A stretch of 45,885 nt of DNA from CAVXAE01 sp044225565 (GTDB taxonomy: Bacteria > Pseudomonadota > Gammaproteobacteria > Steroidobacterales > Steroidobacteraceae): contig JBGAIL010000014.1 of assembly GCA_044225565.1 (NCBI GenBank), forward strand, positions 1 to 45,885, given 5' to 3'. Position numbers and translations under genes: made by a program. The notes under the pieces were generated by a model. That model saw nothing but the letters and a program-made list of their open reading frames with translations. It did not search any database and was not told the DNA's origin. Shown piece by piece: positions 18,173-26,210 of this stretch. Positions within the stretch are counted from its first letter, which is position 1; the number at the start of each line of letters is the position of its first letter.

Positions 18173-18178
18173 ACTATA
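18173..18178 (-). promoter_or_regulatory. Candidate -10 box for proB
   Basis: On the minus strand TATAGT ends 9-10 bp before the proB ATG, implying a leader of only a few bases. No good -35 box was seen. The intergenic space to the divergent gene (18164-18258) is only 95 bp and must hold both promoters. Confidence 0.4.
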
Positions 18179-18258
18179 CTTCATCCGGCTGGGCAAGCGT
18201 CCGGCGAGTGTCCTAAACTTGCGGCCCGTTGTCGCAGCGAATACGTGAGGGTTGGGCG

Positions 18259-18591
18259 GTGAGCAGAGATTACGAGCCGGTTCCCGGACAGTGGTACGAG
18301 AACCTGGAAGAAGAAGAGCAATTCCGCGTGCTGACCGTCGATGAGGACTCCGAGCTCATCGAGATCGAATACCTCGACGGCGACATCGAGGAGCTGGACA
18401 TCGAGAGCTGGCACGAGCTCGATCTCGAGAAGATCGACGAGCCGGAAGGCTGGTCCGAATCCGAAGACGAGGACGATGAGGACGAGGACGAAGACTGGGA
18501 AGAGGACGAAGACGACGAAGATGATGATGATGACGACGACGAGGACGACGACGAAGACGATTGGGACGAAGACGACGACGAAGACCGTTGA
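18259..18591 (+). CDS. DUF6763-like small protein with long Asp/Glu tail
   Basis: The product is about 110 residues. I chose the GTG at 18259, which has a GAGG ribosome site about 10 bp upstream; a TTG at 18229 is in frame too. The first 60 residues are conserved-looking (PVPGQWYENLEEEEQFRVL, DGDIEELDIESWHELDLEKI) and resemble the DUF6763 family found in gammaproteobacteria, whose function is not known to me. The last 45 or so residues are almost entirely Asp and Glu, with Trp interspersed, written in near-repetitive GAY/GAR codons. Such a tail suggests binding to a basic partner or metal ions, or nucleic-acid mimicry; this is inference. It is followed after 19 bp by the VIT1-like gene. Confidence 0.8.
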   Translation: MSRDYEPVPGQWYENLEEEEQFRVLTVDEDSELIEIEYLDGDIEELDIESWHELDLEKIDEPEGWSESEDEDDEDEDEDWEEDEDDEDDDDDDDEDDDEDDWDEDDDEDR

Positions 18592-18610
18592 CCGCTGACC
18601 CGCCGCAGCC

Positions 18611-19639
18611 ATGAGCGACGGTCTCGACAGCTGGCGGCACGAGAAGGAAGCAGCCTGGCTCTACGGCGTCGTCGCCGCCGCGGAGCCGGATCCTGCCCGG
18701 CGCCGCATGTTCCAGCAGCTCGGCGCCGCGGCCGAAGACCAGGCCGCTCACTGGGGTCGCACCGCCCCCTCCCGCTCTTTCGAACCCTCGCTGCGCGCGC
18801 GCATCGTCGCGCGCCTGGTCAAGCGGTACGGGCCGAAGGCCATGCGCAACGTGCTCGCCGCCATGAAGCTCCGCGGGCTTTCCGCTTATGCGCCCACGCC
18901 GGTGGTGCACGGGCACCCCATGCCCACGTCGCTGGAAGATTTCGGCTCGCGTCACCGCACCGGCATGTCCGGCGGCAACCTGCGCGCCGCCGTCTTCGGC
19001 ATCAACGATGGGCTCGTCTCCAACACCAGCCTCGTGATGGGCGTGGCCGGCGCCGGCATGATGGCGGACAGCGTGCTGATGACCGGCGCGGCCGGCTTGC
19101 TGGCCGGCGCGCTCTCCATGGCGGCCGGGGAATACGTGTCGGTGCGCTCACAGCGCGACATGTACGAGTACCAGATGGCGCTCGAGCGCGCCGAGCTCGA
19201 GGAATATCCGGAAGAGGAAGCCGAAGAGCTCGCGCTCATCTACGAAGCGCGCGGCCTGAAGCTCGAGCAGGCCCGCGAGGTGGCCCGCGCGCTGCTCGCC
19301 AGGCCCGATGAAGCACTCGGCGTGCTCGCCCGCGAAGAGCTGGGTCTGAACCCGGATTCCATAGGGTCGCCCGTCCAGGCGGCAGCCTACTCGTTCGGCT
19401 CCTTCGCGGTCGGTGCGGCGCTGCCCCTGATCCCCTTCCTGGTCGGGCGCGACGGACACGATGCCGTCGCCCTGGCTGGAGGCATCGCGCTCGTGAGCCT
19501 CGCGGGTGTCGGGCTCGCCATCAGCCTGTTCACGGGGCGCAGCGCCTGGCTCGGCGCCCTGCGCATGGTGGCCATCGGCGGGGGAGCCGGCGTGGTGAGC
19601 TATCTGGTGGGAACGGCGCTCGGCGTCACTTTGAGCTGA
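18611..19639 (+). CDS. VIT1/CCC1-family membrane protein with N-terminal ferritin-like domain (MbfA-like)
   Basis: The product is 342 residues. The N-terminal part (about 1-60) has the spaced acidic residues and His of a ferritin-like/rubrerythrin helix pair (HEKEAAWLYGVVAAAEPD, then QLGAAAEDQAAHW). The C-terminal part is a VIT1/CCC1 transporter domain: LRAAVFGINDGLVSNTSLVM, GALSMAAGEYVSVRSQRDM with the conserved Met/Glu residues, a long acidic amphipathic segment (EYPEEEAEELALIYEARGL) that binds metal in VIT1 proteins, and four or five membrane helices. MbfA in rhizobia exports Fe2+ and protects from iron/peroxide stress, so iron or manganese efflux at the inner membrane is likely. Its stop overlaps the opposing regulator gene by 14 bp. 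Confidence 0.87.
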   Translation: MSDGLDSWRHEKEAAWLYGVVAAAEPDPARRRMFQQLGAAAEDQAAHWGRTAPSRSFEPSLRARIVARLVKRYGPKAMRNVLAAMKLRGLSAYAPTPVVHGHPMPTSLEDFGSRHRTGMSGGNLRAAVFGINDGLVSNTSLVMGVAGAGMMADSVLMTGAAGLLAGALSMAAGEYVSVRSQRDMYEYQMALERAELEEYPEEEAEELALIYEARGLKLEQAREVARALLARPDEALGVLAREELGLNPDSIGSPVQAAAYSFGSFAVGAALPLIPFLVGRDGHDAVALAGGIALVSLAGVGLAISLFTGRSAWLGALRMVAIGGGAGVVSYLVGTALGVTLS

Positions 19640-20042
19640 GCCCGCCGGGGCGGCGGGCCGTCAGCTCCGAGATCACGCGCACCATTGCATCCGCCTCCAC
19701 GGGCTTGAGCAGATGCCCGTCGAAACCCGCAGCCAGTGCGGCGTCCACGTCCGCCTTGCGGCCCCAGCCGGTGAGCGCCACCAGAATGGCCTCGCGCCCC
19801 CACTCTTCCTGGCGGATGCGGCGCGCGGCCTCGTAGCCGTCCATGTGCGGCATGGAGATGTCCATCAGGATCACGTTCGGACGGAACTCGGCGCCTTCTT
19901 TGAGCGCCTGGATACCGTCCCGCGCCGTGCGAGTCTGCGCGCCGTACATACTGCAAATCATGGCTAGGCTGGAAGCGGCGTCCGCGAGGTCGTCCACGAC
20001 CAGGATACGCCCGCGCAAACTCCATTCCGTGTCGTTCCCCAA
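19626..20042 (-). CDS. Receiver-only (CheY-like) response regulator
   Basis: The product is about 138 residues if it starts at the TTG at 20042, which has a G-rich stretch 5-9 bp upstream; an ATG at 20147 gives a much longer, implausible N-terminus. The receiver domain is complete: ILVVDDLADAASSL (acidic pair), the phosphoacceptor Asp in NVILMDISMPHMDGYEAAR, the switch Thr in VALTGWG, and Lys in GHLLKPVEADAM. There is no output domain. Stand-alone receivers of this type often sit at the end of hybrid kinases or act in phosphorelays; no histidine kinase is in the window. It diverges from a Crp/Fnr gene across 151 bp. Confidence 0.85.
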   Translation of the reverse strand: MGNDTEWSLRGRILVVDDLADAASSLAMICSMYGAQTRTARDGIQALKEGAEFRPNVILMDISMPHMDGYEAARRIRQEEWGREAILVALTGWGRKADVDAALAAGFDGHLLKPVEADAMVRVISELTARRPGGLSSK

Positions 20043-20193
20043 CCGAACCCCCGTCTGGCCAGCAGGTGTATAACTGCGGTGCGCGCGCGTTTTAACAGTT
20101 CGGCTGGAGCGGGGTCTGTCCGGTAGCTGACACAACGCGTCATGCACTTTGGCTTACGTTCCTGCCCCGGGGGATCTTCCTAAAGGCTGTCGC

Positions 20194-20937
20194 ATGAGCA
20201 TGGCAGGGTCGGGTGTGGCCAGTGAGAACGTCGGGGAGGGTTGCGGCAACCGTCTGCTGGACGTGTTCATCCAGGAGCACCGGGGCTTCAAGGCCGCGCT
20301 TCAGCCGGTGAGCTTCCGCGCCGGACAGGTGGTCTACCGCCAGGACCGGCCGATCTCCTACGCCTACTTCCCGCTCGTCGGCTCGCTCGCGCTCACCATA
20401 AACCTGCGCGACGGCTCGAGCTGCGGCGCCATCGCCGTCGGGCGCGAAGGCCTCATCGGGCTGCCTCTCTACTTCGGTCAGAGCTTGAGCCCCTATACGG
20501 TGGTCCAGCAGACCGAAGGCCGCTCTTTCCGGGTGGCCGCGCCCACCTTCCTGGGCGCCATCCGTCGAAATGCCCGGCTGCAGACCCTGATGCAGCACTA
20601 CTGCGAGTACAGCCTGCGCTTCGCGCACCAGACCGCCGCGTGCAACACCCTTCACACCATCAAGCAGCGGGCCTGCCGCTGGCTGCTGCTCGTGCAGGAC
20701 CGCTCGGGCGGCGAGCGGTTCCAGCTGCCCCAGGCCATCCTCGCGGAGATGCTGGGGGTGCGCCGGCAGTCCGTCAGCGAAGTGGCCGGGCAGATGCGCC
20801 GGCACGGCCTCATCGAGTACAGCCGGGGGGTCATCACCATCAAGGACCGGCGCAAGCTCGAGGCGGCCGCCTGCTGCGAGTGCTACGACGTGATGAACGC
20901 CTACTACCAGCGGCTCCTGGACGGGCTCCTGGCTTGA
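20194..20937 (+). CDS. Crp/Fnr-family transcriptional regulator
   Basis: The product is about 247 residues. The ATG at 20194 has an AAAGG ribosome site 8 bp upstream. An N-terminal cyclic-nucleotide-binding-type beta-roll is seen (FRAGQVVYRQDRPISYAYFP, ISL-like VGSLALTINLRDG, GREGLIGLPLYFG). A long dimer helix follows, then a C-terminal winged helix (LPQAILAEMLGVRRQSVSEV, GQMRRHGLIEYSRGVITIKD). It lacks the spaced N-terminal cysteines of oxygen-sensing FNR and does not show the full cAMP pocket of CRP, so the ligand is unknown. The Cys-rich end (AACCECYD) is typical of a common proteobacterial subgroup. The receiver gene next to it, read in the opposite direction, is a possible functional partner. 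Confidence 0.9.
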   Translation: MSMAGSGVASENVGEGCGNRLLDVFIQEHRGFKAALQPVSFRAGQVVYRQDRPISYAYFPLVGSLALTINLRDGSSCGAIAVGREGLIGLPLYFGQSLSPYTVVQQTEGRSFRVAAPTFLGAIRRNARLQTLMQHYCEYSLRFAHQTAACNTLHTIKQRACRWLLLVQDRSGGERFQLPQAILAEMLGVRRQSVSEVAGQMRRHGLIEYSRGVITIKDRRKLEAAACCECYDVMNAYYQRLLDGLLA

Positions 20938-21030
20938 AATCACCCCCCGGCACCCCACGGTAGCTCGAGGTGCGGGCAGCGGGTAAAGTGCCCGCTCCGA
21001 CCCGTCACCACCTGGAGTTCCGGCCGCACC

Positions 21031-21927
21031 ATGAAGCGCGTCCTGCTGTTCGTCGCCACCAACATCGCGATCCTCCTCGTCCTGTCCGTGGTCATCCAGC
21101 TGCTGGGGCTGGACCAGGCGCTCAGCCGCCAGGGCTTCAACGTTCCGGGGCTGCTCACGGTCGCCGCCGTCGTCGGCTTCGGCGGCGCGTTCATCTCCCT
21201 CGCCATCTCCAAGTGGATGGCGAAGACGTCCATGGGGGTGAAGGTCATCCAGGAGCCCTCGAACGAGACCGAGCGCTGGCTGGTGAGCGTGGTGCGCAAC
21301 CAGGCGCAGATCAAAGGCGTGGGCATGCCGGAGGTCGGCATCTTCGATTCGCCCGAGCCGAACGCCTTCGCCACCGGCGCCCGCCGCGATGCCTCGCTGG
21401 TCGCCGTGAGCACGGGCCTGCTCCAGCGCATGGGCCGCAAGGAGGTCGAGGCGGTGCTGGCTCACGAGATGAGCCACGTCGCGAACGGGGACATGGTCAC
21501 GCTCACCCTCATCCAGGGTGTCGTGAACACCTTCGTGTTCTTCCTCGCCCGCGTCATCGGCACGCTGGTCGACAGCGCGCTGTCGCGCGGCTCGAACGAG
21601 CGCAGCAGCGGCTATGGCCCCGGCTATTTCATCACCGTCATGGTCGCGCAGCTGGTGCTCGGCATCCTCGCGAGCATGATCGTCATGTGGTTCTCGCGGC
21701 AGCGCGAATTCCGCGCGGATCACGGCAGTGCGGAAGTGGTGGGCAAGCAGCCCATGATCGGCGCGCTCGAGGCGCTCAAGGCCGCGCATCACCCGCTGCC
21801 GGCGCAGCAGTTCGCCGCTTTCGGCATCGCTTCGGGCAAGCCGCCGGGCGGCCTCGCTCGGCTCTTCATGAGCCATCCGCCGCTGGATGAGCGTATCGCG
21901 GCGCTGCGCGCGGCGCAGCTCGCCTAG
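21031..21927 (+). CDS. htpX: Protease HtpX (M48B zinc metalloprotease)
   Basis: The product is 298 residues (E. coli HtpX has 293). It is an inner-membrane protease with a cytoplasmic active site that degrades damaged membrane proteins together with FtsH. There are two N-terminal membrane helices (about residues 4-25 and 39-60). The zinc motif HEMSH is at 145-149, with the third ligand Glu in RQREFRADHGSAEV. Two more hydrophobic stretches lie between these. The PEVGIFDSPEPNAFATGA block and the C-terminal LFMSHPPLDERIAALR are standard. A GGAG lies 13 bp before the ATG. In many bacteria this gene is under Cpx or heat-shock control, but I saw no such site here. Confidence 0.97.
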   Translation: MKRVLLFVATNIAILLVLSVVIQLLGLDQALSRQGFNVPGLLTVAAVVGFGGAFISLAISKWMAKTSMGVKVIQEPSNETERWLVSVVRNQAQIKGVGMPEVGIFDSPEPNAFATGARRDASLVAVSTGLLQRMGRKEVEAVLAHEMSHVANGDMVTLTLIQGVVNTFVFFLARVIGTLVDSALSRGSNERSSGYGPGYFITVMVAQLVLGILASMIVMWFSRQREFRADHGSAEVVGKQPMIGALEALKAAHHPLPAQQFAAFGIASGKPPGGLARLFMSHPPLDERIAALRAAQLA

Positions 21928-21952
21928 CGCGCGGCCCTTCAGCGATCCCGGA

Positions 21953-23368
21953 ATGTCCATCGATACGCTCGCCTCGCTGCGCTCCCTCGTGGGCGCGGAT
22001 TCGCTGCTCACGGACTCCGACGCCGTGAGCCCCTTCCTCGTCGACCACCGACATCTCTACGAAGGCCGCACGCTGGGTGTGGCGGTGCCACGCACCGTGG
22101 AAGACGTGTCGAAGCTCCTCGCGTTCTGCAACGAGAAGCGTATCGGTGTGGTACCGCACGGCGGCAACACCAGCTACTGCGGGGGCGCGACGCCAGATGA
22201 ATCCGGCCGGCAGCTGGTGATCTCGCTACGGCGCCTGTCGGAAATACGCGAAGTCGACGCACTCAACTACTCGCTGACCGCGGAAGCCGGCTGCCTGCTC
22301 GCGAACGTGCAGGCCGCGGCAGAACAGGTGGACCGTTTCTTCCCGCTGAGCCTGGGCTCCGAAGGCAGCTGCCAGTTCGGCGGCAATCTCTCGACCAACG
22401 CAGGCGGCACCAACGTGGTCCGCTACGGGATGATGCGCGACCTCGTGCTCGGGCTCGAGGTCGTGCTGGCAGACGGCCGCGTGCTCTCCACCTTGAGCCC
22501 GCTACGCAAGGACAACACCGGCTACGATGTGAAGTCGCTTTTCCTCGGCGCCGAAGGCACGCTCGGCATCGTGACGGCGGCCACCGTGAAGCTGTTCCCG
22601 AAAATCCGTGCGAGCGCCACTGCGTTCGCCGCGGTACCGGACGTGCAGCATGCGGTCTCACTGTTCGCCGAGCTGCGCGAGGCGAGCGGCGATCGCGTCA
22701 GCTCGTTCGAGCTGATTCCCCGCATCGCGGTGGAGCTCACCTCGAAGCACATCCAGGGAGTGAGCGATCCGCTCGACCAGCCCTATCCGTGGTACGTGCT
22801 GTGCGAGCTCACTTCGTCGCGCGGGTCTGACGCGCTCGATGGCATCCTCGAGGAAGTCCTCGGTGAAGCACTGTCGCGCGGGGAACTGCTGAGTGCGGCG
22901 GTCGCACAGAGCGAGCGCGAACGCGCCGCGCTGTGGAAGCTGCGCGAGACCATCCCGGAAGCGCAGAAGATCGACGGCGCGAGCATCAAGCACGACATCT
23001 CGCTGCCCATCGCCGCGCTGCCGGAGTTCTTCGAGCGCGCGGCGGGCTGGGTGGAGCAGAACGTGCCCGAGGGGCGGCTGGTGGCTTACGGGCACGTGGG
23101 CGACGGCAACCTGCATTTCAATCTCAACCAGGCGCCGGGCGCGGGCAAGGAAGCCTTCATGGCGCGCGAGCCGCAGACGAAGCGCGCCGTCCACGACCTG
23201 GTACGCGAGTTCGGCGGCAGCTTCAGCGCGGAGCACGGCATCGGGCGGCTGAAGGTGGACGAGCTCGAGCGCTATGCCTCGCCCGTGGAGCTGGATCTGA
23301 TGCGCGCGCTCAAGCGGGCGTTCGATCCGAACGGCATCCTCAATCCCGGCAAGGTCCTGCGCTCGTGA
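21953..23368 (+). CDS. FAD-binding oxidoreductase, GlcD / D-2-hydroxyglutarate dehydrogenase type
   Basis: The product is about 471 residues from the ATG at 21953. The VAO-type FAD domain shows RIGVVPHGGNTSYCGGATPD (pyrophosphate loop), LGSEGSCQFGGNLSTNAGG, VRYGMMRDLVLGLEVVLADG and FLGAEGTLGIVTAATVKLFP. The C-terminal FAD-oxidase domain has the metal/substrate motif YGHVGDGNLHFNL and FSAEHGIGRLK. The closest known groups are D-2-hydroxyglutarate dehydrogenase, D-lactate dehydrogenase and glycolate oxidase GlcD. The N-terminal layout and 470-residue length fit the D2HGDH/D-lactate type best. That enzyme would recycle D-2-hydroxyglutarate formed by SerA. Its stop overlaps the start of the hydrolase gene (GTGA). 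Confidence 0.88.
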   Translation: MSIDTLASLRSLVGADSLLTDSDAVSPFLVDHRHLYEGRTLGVAVPRTVEDVSKLLAFCNEKRIGVVPHGGNTSYCGGATPDESGRQLVISLRRLSEIREVDALNYSLTAEAGCLLANVQAAAEQVDRFFPLSLGSEGSCQFGGNLSTNAGGTNVVRYGMMRDLVLGLEVVLADGRVLSTLSPLRKDNTGYDVKSLFLGAEGTLGIVTAATVKLFPKIRASATAFAAVPDVQHAVSLFAELREASGDRVSSFELIPRIAVELTSKHIQGVSDPLDQPYPWYVLCELTSSRGSDALDGILEEVLGEALSRGELLSAAVAQSERERAALWKLRETIPEAQKIDGASIKHDISLPIAALPEFFERAAGWVEQNVPEGRLVAYGHVGDGNLHFNLNQAPGAGKEAFMAREPQTKRAVHDLVREFGGSFSAEHGIGRLKVDELERYASPVELDLMRALKRAFDPNGILNPGKVLRS

Positions 23369-24285
23369 GCGCGCTCCGCATTGGCGCGGCATGCATCGCG
23401 CTCGGCCTCGCCGCATCACTCGCCGGCTGCGACAAGCACAGCGAGCCGGCTTCCAAAGCGGCGGGTGCCCCTCCCCCGCCTGCGCGCGTCGACGGCACTC
23501 CGCAGATCGCCAACTCGGCGGATGGCGTGCACATCCAGTATCGCGTTTACGGCGCGGGCGATACGGCGGTCATCCTGGTGCACGGGTGGTCGTGCGACTC
23601 GAACTACTGGAGCGCTCAGCTCGACCCGCTGAAGGCCAGGTACACCACCGTGACGGTGGATCTCGCCGGCCACGGCGGCTCGGCGCGCAATCGCGCGCAA
23701 TGGAGCATCGGCAACTTCGGGGAGGACGTGGCAGCCGTCGCACGGCAGCTGCAGAACCCGCGCATCGTGCTTGTCGGGCATTCGATGGGCGCCCCCGTGG
23801 CGCTCGAGGCCGCGCGGCGCATCGGCGACCGCGTGGTCGGCATCATCGCGGTGGATTCGCTGAAGACCATCGGCCTGCCGCCCATCTCGGACCGCGGGAT
23901 CGCCATGCGGCTGAAGCCGTTCCGGGACAACTTCATCGAAGAGACCCGCAACCTCGTCACGGCCAGCTTCTTCACGAAGGATGCGGACCCGGCGTTCGTG
24001 CGCAAGGTGGCGGAGGACATGTCGCTCGCGCCGCCGGAAGTCGCGGTGCCGGCGATGGAAGCGCTGGTGCGGATGGACTACGCGCCGGTGCTGGCCGACA
24101 TCCACGTGCCGGTGGTGGCCATCAACGCCGACTTCACCGGCCCCACCGACGAGGCCCGCATCCGCAAGTCGCTGCCGACGTTCAGTGCGGTGACGATTCC
24201 GGGCACCGGGCATTTCCTGATGATGGAGGCGCCTGCGAGGTTCAATCCGGTGTTGATGGAGCAGGTGGGGAAGCTGGCGCGGTAG
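23365..24285 (+). CDS. Lipoprotein alpha/beta hydrolase
   Basis: The product is about 306 residues. The GTG at 23365 overlaps the previous stop and starts a lipoprotein signal with the lipobox LAGC (Cys22). The alpha/beta-hydrolase fold is clear: ILVHGWSCDSNYW (oxyanion loop), VTVDLAGHGGS, nucleophile Ser140 in VGHSMGAPV, a plausible acid in AINADFTGP, and the catalytic His in GTGHFLMMEAP. Substrate is unknown. Residue pattern and size resemble proteobacterial esterases anchored in the envelope. Coupling to the FAD oxidoreductase may simply reflect a shared transcript. Downstream lies the inverted-repeat interval. Confidence 0.88.
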   Translation: MSALRIGAACIALGLAASLAGCDKHSEPASKAAGAPPPPARVDGTPQIANSADGVHIQYRVYGAGDTAVILVHGWSCDSNYWSAQLDPLKARYTTVTVDLAGHGGSARNRAQWSIGNFGEDVAAVARQLQNPRIVLVGHSMGAPVALEAARRIGDRVVGIIAVDSLKTIGLPPISDRGIAMRLKPFRDNFIEETRNLVTASFFTKDADPAFVRKVAEDMSLAPPEVAVPAMEALVRMDYAPVLADIHVPVVAINADFTGPTDEARIRKSLPTFSAVTIPGTGHFLMMEAPARFNPVLMEQVGKLAR

Positions 24286-24364
24286 TCGCGGGGGCGACTT
24301 CAGAAGTGAGTGACGGCTGGCGCTCGCGAGGCGGGTGAGGGGCCGCGCCAACGGGCTTCTTCCG

Positions 24365-24814
24365 GGGCTGGCAGGGTGACGGGACGTCTAGCCACTTAAG
24401 GCCTCATCTTTCGCGCCGCCCTCGTCTTCGAGGTGGGGTAGAGGGCCAGATAACAGCGGGAGCAGCTTCGAGCAAGCCTCAAAGAGGCGGCCTGGAATCT
24501 GCCATCCCTCCAGAATCCCATTGTCACGGCCCCTCACCCTTTCGAGGTCGTCAGATCCTTCGATCACAGCCGATTGACGACTCTCCACCAACACAATAGT
24601 GGTGTGTGTTGAGAGTAGGTGACTCGAGCGCTGTCGCCTGGGTGAGGGCTGCGAATGAGAGGTTTCCCGCAGGGTGGCAGAGACTGGGCCGCCTCTTTGA
24701 GGCCTGCTCGAAGCTGCTCCCGCTGTTATCTGGCCCTCTACCCCACCTCGAAGACGAGGGCGGCGCGAAGGATGAGGCCCTAATCCGGTAGACGTCCCGT
24801 CAACGTGCCAGCCC
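24365..24814. repeat. Large inverted-repeat element (about 140-bp arms, 170-bp centre)
   Basis: The left arm (24365-24504) and the right arm (24675-24814) are reverse complements over their whole length. About a dozen mismatches were counted by eye over 128 bp, and the core of some 90 bp has only two. The element starts and ends with GGGCTGGCA and TGCCAGCCC. The centre (24505-24674) is unique and somewhat less GC-rich. Both arms can be translated to a similar short peptide, but this merely follows from the repeat. It fills most of the 594-bp gap 24286-24879 between two converging genes. No transposase and no obvious target duplication are visible. It could be a MITE-like element with long terminal repeats, or code for a long structured RNA. 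Confidence 0.85.
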
Positions 24815-24832
24815 GGAGGGGAGCCTCTCGTT

Positions 24833-24897
24833 CACAGCCCTCGCCTACGCGCTACCCCTCTCAGCCCCACAGCCCTCGCCTACGCGCGACCCCTCTC
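24833..24897. repeat. Direct repeat, two 30-bp copies 35 bp apart
   Basis: The copies at 24833-24862 and 24868-24897 differ at one base (core AGCCCTCGCCTACGCGC). The second copy includes the tesB stop codon and its last codons, so the first copy looks like a duplication of the tesB 3' end placed just outside the gene, next to the inverted-repeat element. Confidence 0.8.
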
Positions 24898-25746
24898 GTT
24901 CTCCACAACTCTCAACAACCCTTCCTGCGCCGTACTCGCCACCAGCCTCCCGTCCCTCGAATACACGCTCGCCCGCGCAAACCCGCGAGCCCCCGACGCA
25001 CTGGGACTCTCCAGGACGTACAACAACCATTCGTCGACGCGCAGCGGCCGGTGGAACCACATGGCGTGGTCGATGCTCGCCATGATCACGTTGTCCGAGA
25101 TGAGCGCCGTGGTGTGCGGCAGCATCGAGGTGTCGAGCAGGTAGTAGTCGGAAACGTACGCGAGCAGGCAACGGTGCAGAGTCTCGTCGTCCGGCAGCGC
25201 GCTGGTGGCCTTGAGCCACACCTGGCGCGAGGGCGTGCGGTTCGGCGGCTCGAGCGGCTGCACCATGCGGAACTCGAACGGCCGCGGCTTGCTCGCGATG
25301 CGCCGCTGCCGCTCGGGCATGCGGTCCATCAGCGCCCGCATCTGCTCCGACTGGTCCGGCAGCTCCTCCGGCCCCGGCACGCGCGGCATCTCGATCTGGT
25401 GATCGAGGCCGTCCTCGACCACCTGAAACGAGGCAGCCATGTTGAAGATCTGCTCGCCGTGCTGGATGGCCACCACGCGACGGCTCGAGAAGCTGTGCCC
25501 GTCGCGGCTGCGATCCACGTCGTAGATGATGGGCGCGTTGAAATCGCCGCGGCGCAGGAAATACGCGTGCAGCGAATGCGCGATGCGCCCCTCCACGGTG
25601 CGCGACGCTGCGGCGAGCGCCTGGCCCAGCACCTGGCCCCCGAACACCTGCGGCGCACCGATGTCGCGGCTCTCCCCCCGGAAGAGGTTCACCTCGAGCG
25701 GCTCGAGGTCGAGCAGCTTCACGACATCGGCGAGCTGCGCGTCCAC
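24880..25746 (-). CDS. tesB: Acyl-CoA thioesterase II
   Basis: The product is about 288 residues (E. coli TesB has 286). It hydrolyses medium- and long-chain acyl-CoA to free acid and CoA. I chose the GTG at 25746, just after the azurin stop, because the family normally begins with a segment like LLDLEPLEVNLFRG. The double hot-dog fold is visible: VFGGQVLGQALAAASRTV, LHAYFLRRGD, RDGHSFSSRRVVAIQ in the first half, and ISDNVIMASIDHAMWFHRPL (catalytic Asp), then SPSASGARGFARASVYSRDG and LVASTAQEGLLR (catalytic Gln) in the second. It is the last gene of the reductase, azurin, tesB run. Confidence 0.95.
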   Translation of the reverse strand: MDAQLADVVKLLDLEPLEVNLFRGESRDIGAPQVFGGQVLGQALAAASRTVEGRIAHSLHAYFLRRGDFNAPIIYDVDRSRDGHSFSSRRVVAIQHGEQIFNMAASFQVVEDGLDHQIEMPRVPGPEELPDQSEQMRALMDRMPERQRRIASKPRPFEFRMVQPLEPPNRTPSRQVWLKATSALPDDETLHRCLLAYVSDYYLLDTSMLPHTTALISDNVIMASIDHAMWFHRPLRVDEWLLYVLESPSASGARGFARASVYSRDGRLVASTAQEGLLRVVENERGRA

Positions 25747-25748
25747 CT

Positions 25749-26210
25749 TCAGCCCACGATCAGCTTGCCGGTCATGATGGCGCTGTGGCCCGGGAAGGTG
25801 CACTCATAGGTATAGGACTCGCCGGCCTTGAGCGCCGACACGGAGAACTTGACGCTCGTCGACTCACCGCCGCCCACGAGTTTGGTGTGCGCGATGACCC
25901 GCTTGTCCGCCGGATCCACATAGTTGTTGGACGGGCCGGCCTTCAGTCCGGCGCTCGCGACCGCGCTCGCGTCCGCGGAGCGCGACAGCACCCAGTTGTG
26001 ACCCATGGCGGCCACCGGCAACTTGCCGCTGTGGTGCAGGGTGAGCTCGACCTCGGTGCAGTCCTTGGCGACCTGCAGCTCCTTCTTGTCGAACTGCATC
26101 ATGTCGCTGCCCGAGATCTCGAGCTTGCAGGTCTTGCCTGCGGCCTGCGCGGACATGGACAGGCCGGCGAGCACACCGAGGGAAACCAGGGTGCGGATGG
26201 GATGCTTCAT
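25749..26210 (-). CDS. Azurin (type 1 blue copper protein)
   Basis: The product is 153 residues with a signal peptide cut after MSAQAA, so it is periplasmic. All copper ligands are present: Gly70-His71 in AAMGHNW, Cys137, His142 and Met146 in CTFPGHSAIM. Cys28 and Cys51 match the structural disulfide of azurins. Azurins pass single electrons, for example to nitrite reductase, peroxidase or cytochrome oxidases. The ATG overlaps the stop of the reductase gene (ATGA). The mature length fits the usual 128-130 residues. Confidence 0.96.
   Translation of the reverse strand: MKHPIRTLVSLGVLAGLSMSAQAAGKTCKLEISGSDMMQFDKKELQVAKDCTEVELTLHHSGKLPVAAMGHNWVLSRSADASAVASAGLKAGPSNNYVDPADKRVIAHTKLVGGGESTSVKFSVSALKAGESYTYECTFPGHSAIMTGKLIVG

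Noticed and set aside
24388..24791. Two short open frames on opposite strands encoding nearly the same peptide
   Set aside because: They are the two arms of the inverted repeat read outward from each arm; similarity follows from the repeat, and neither has a ribosome site or family match.
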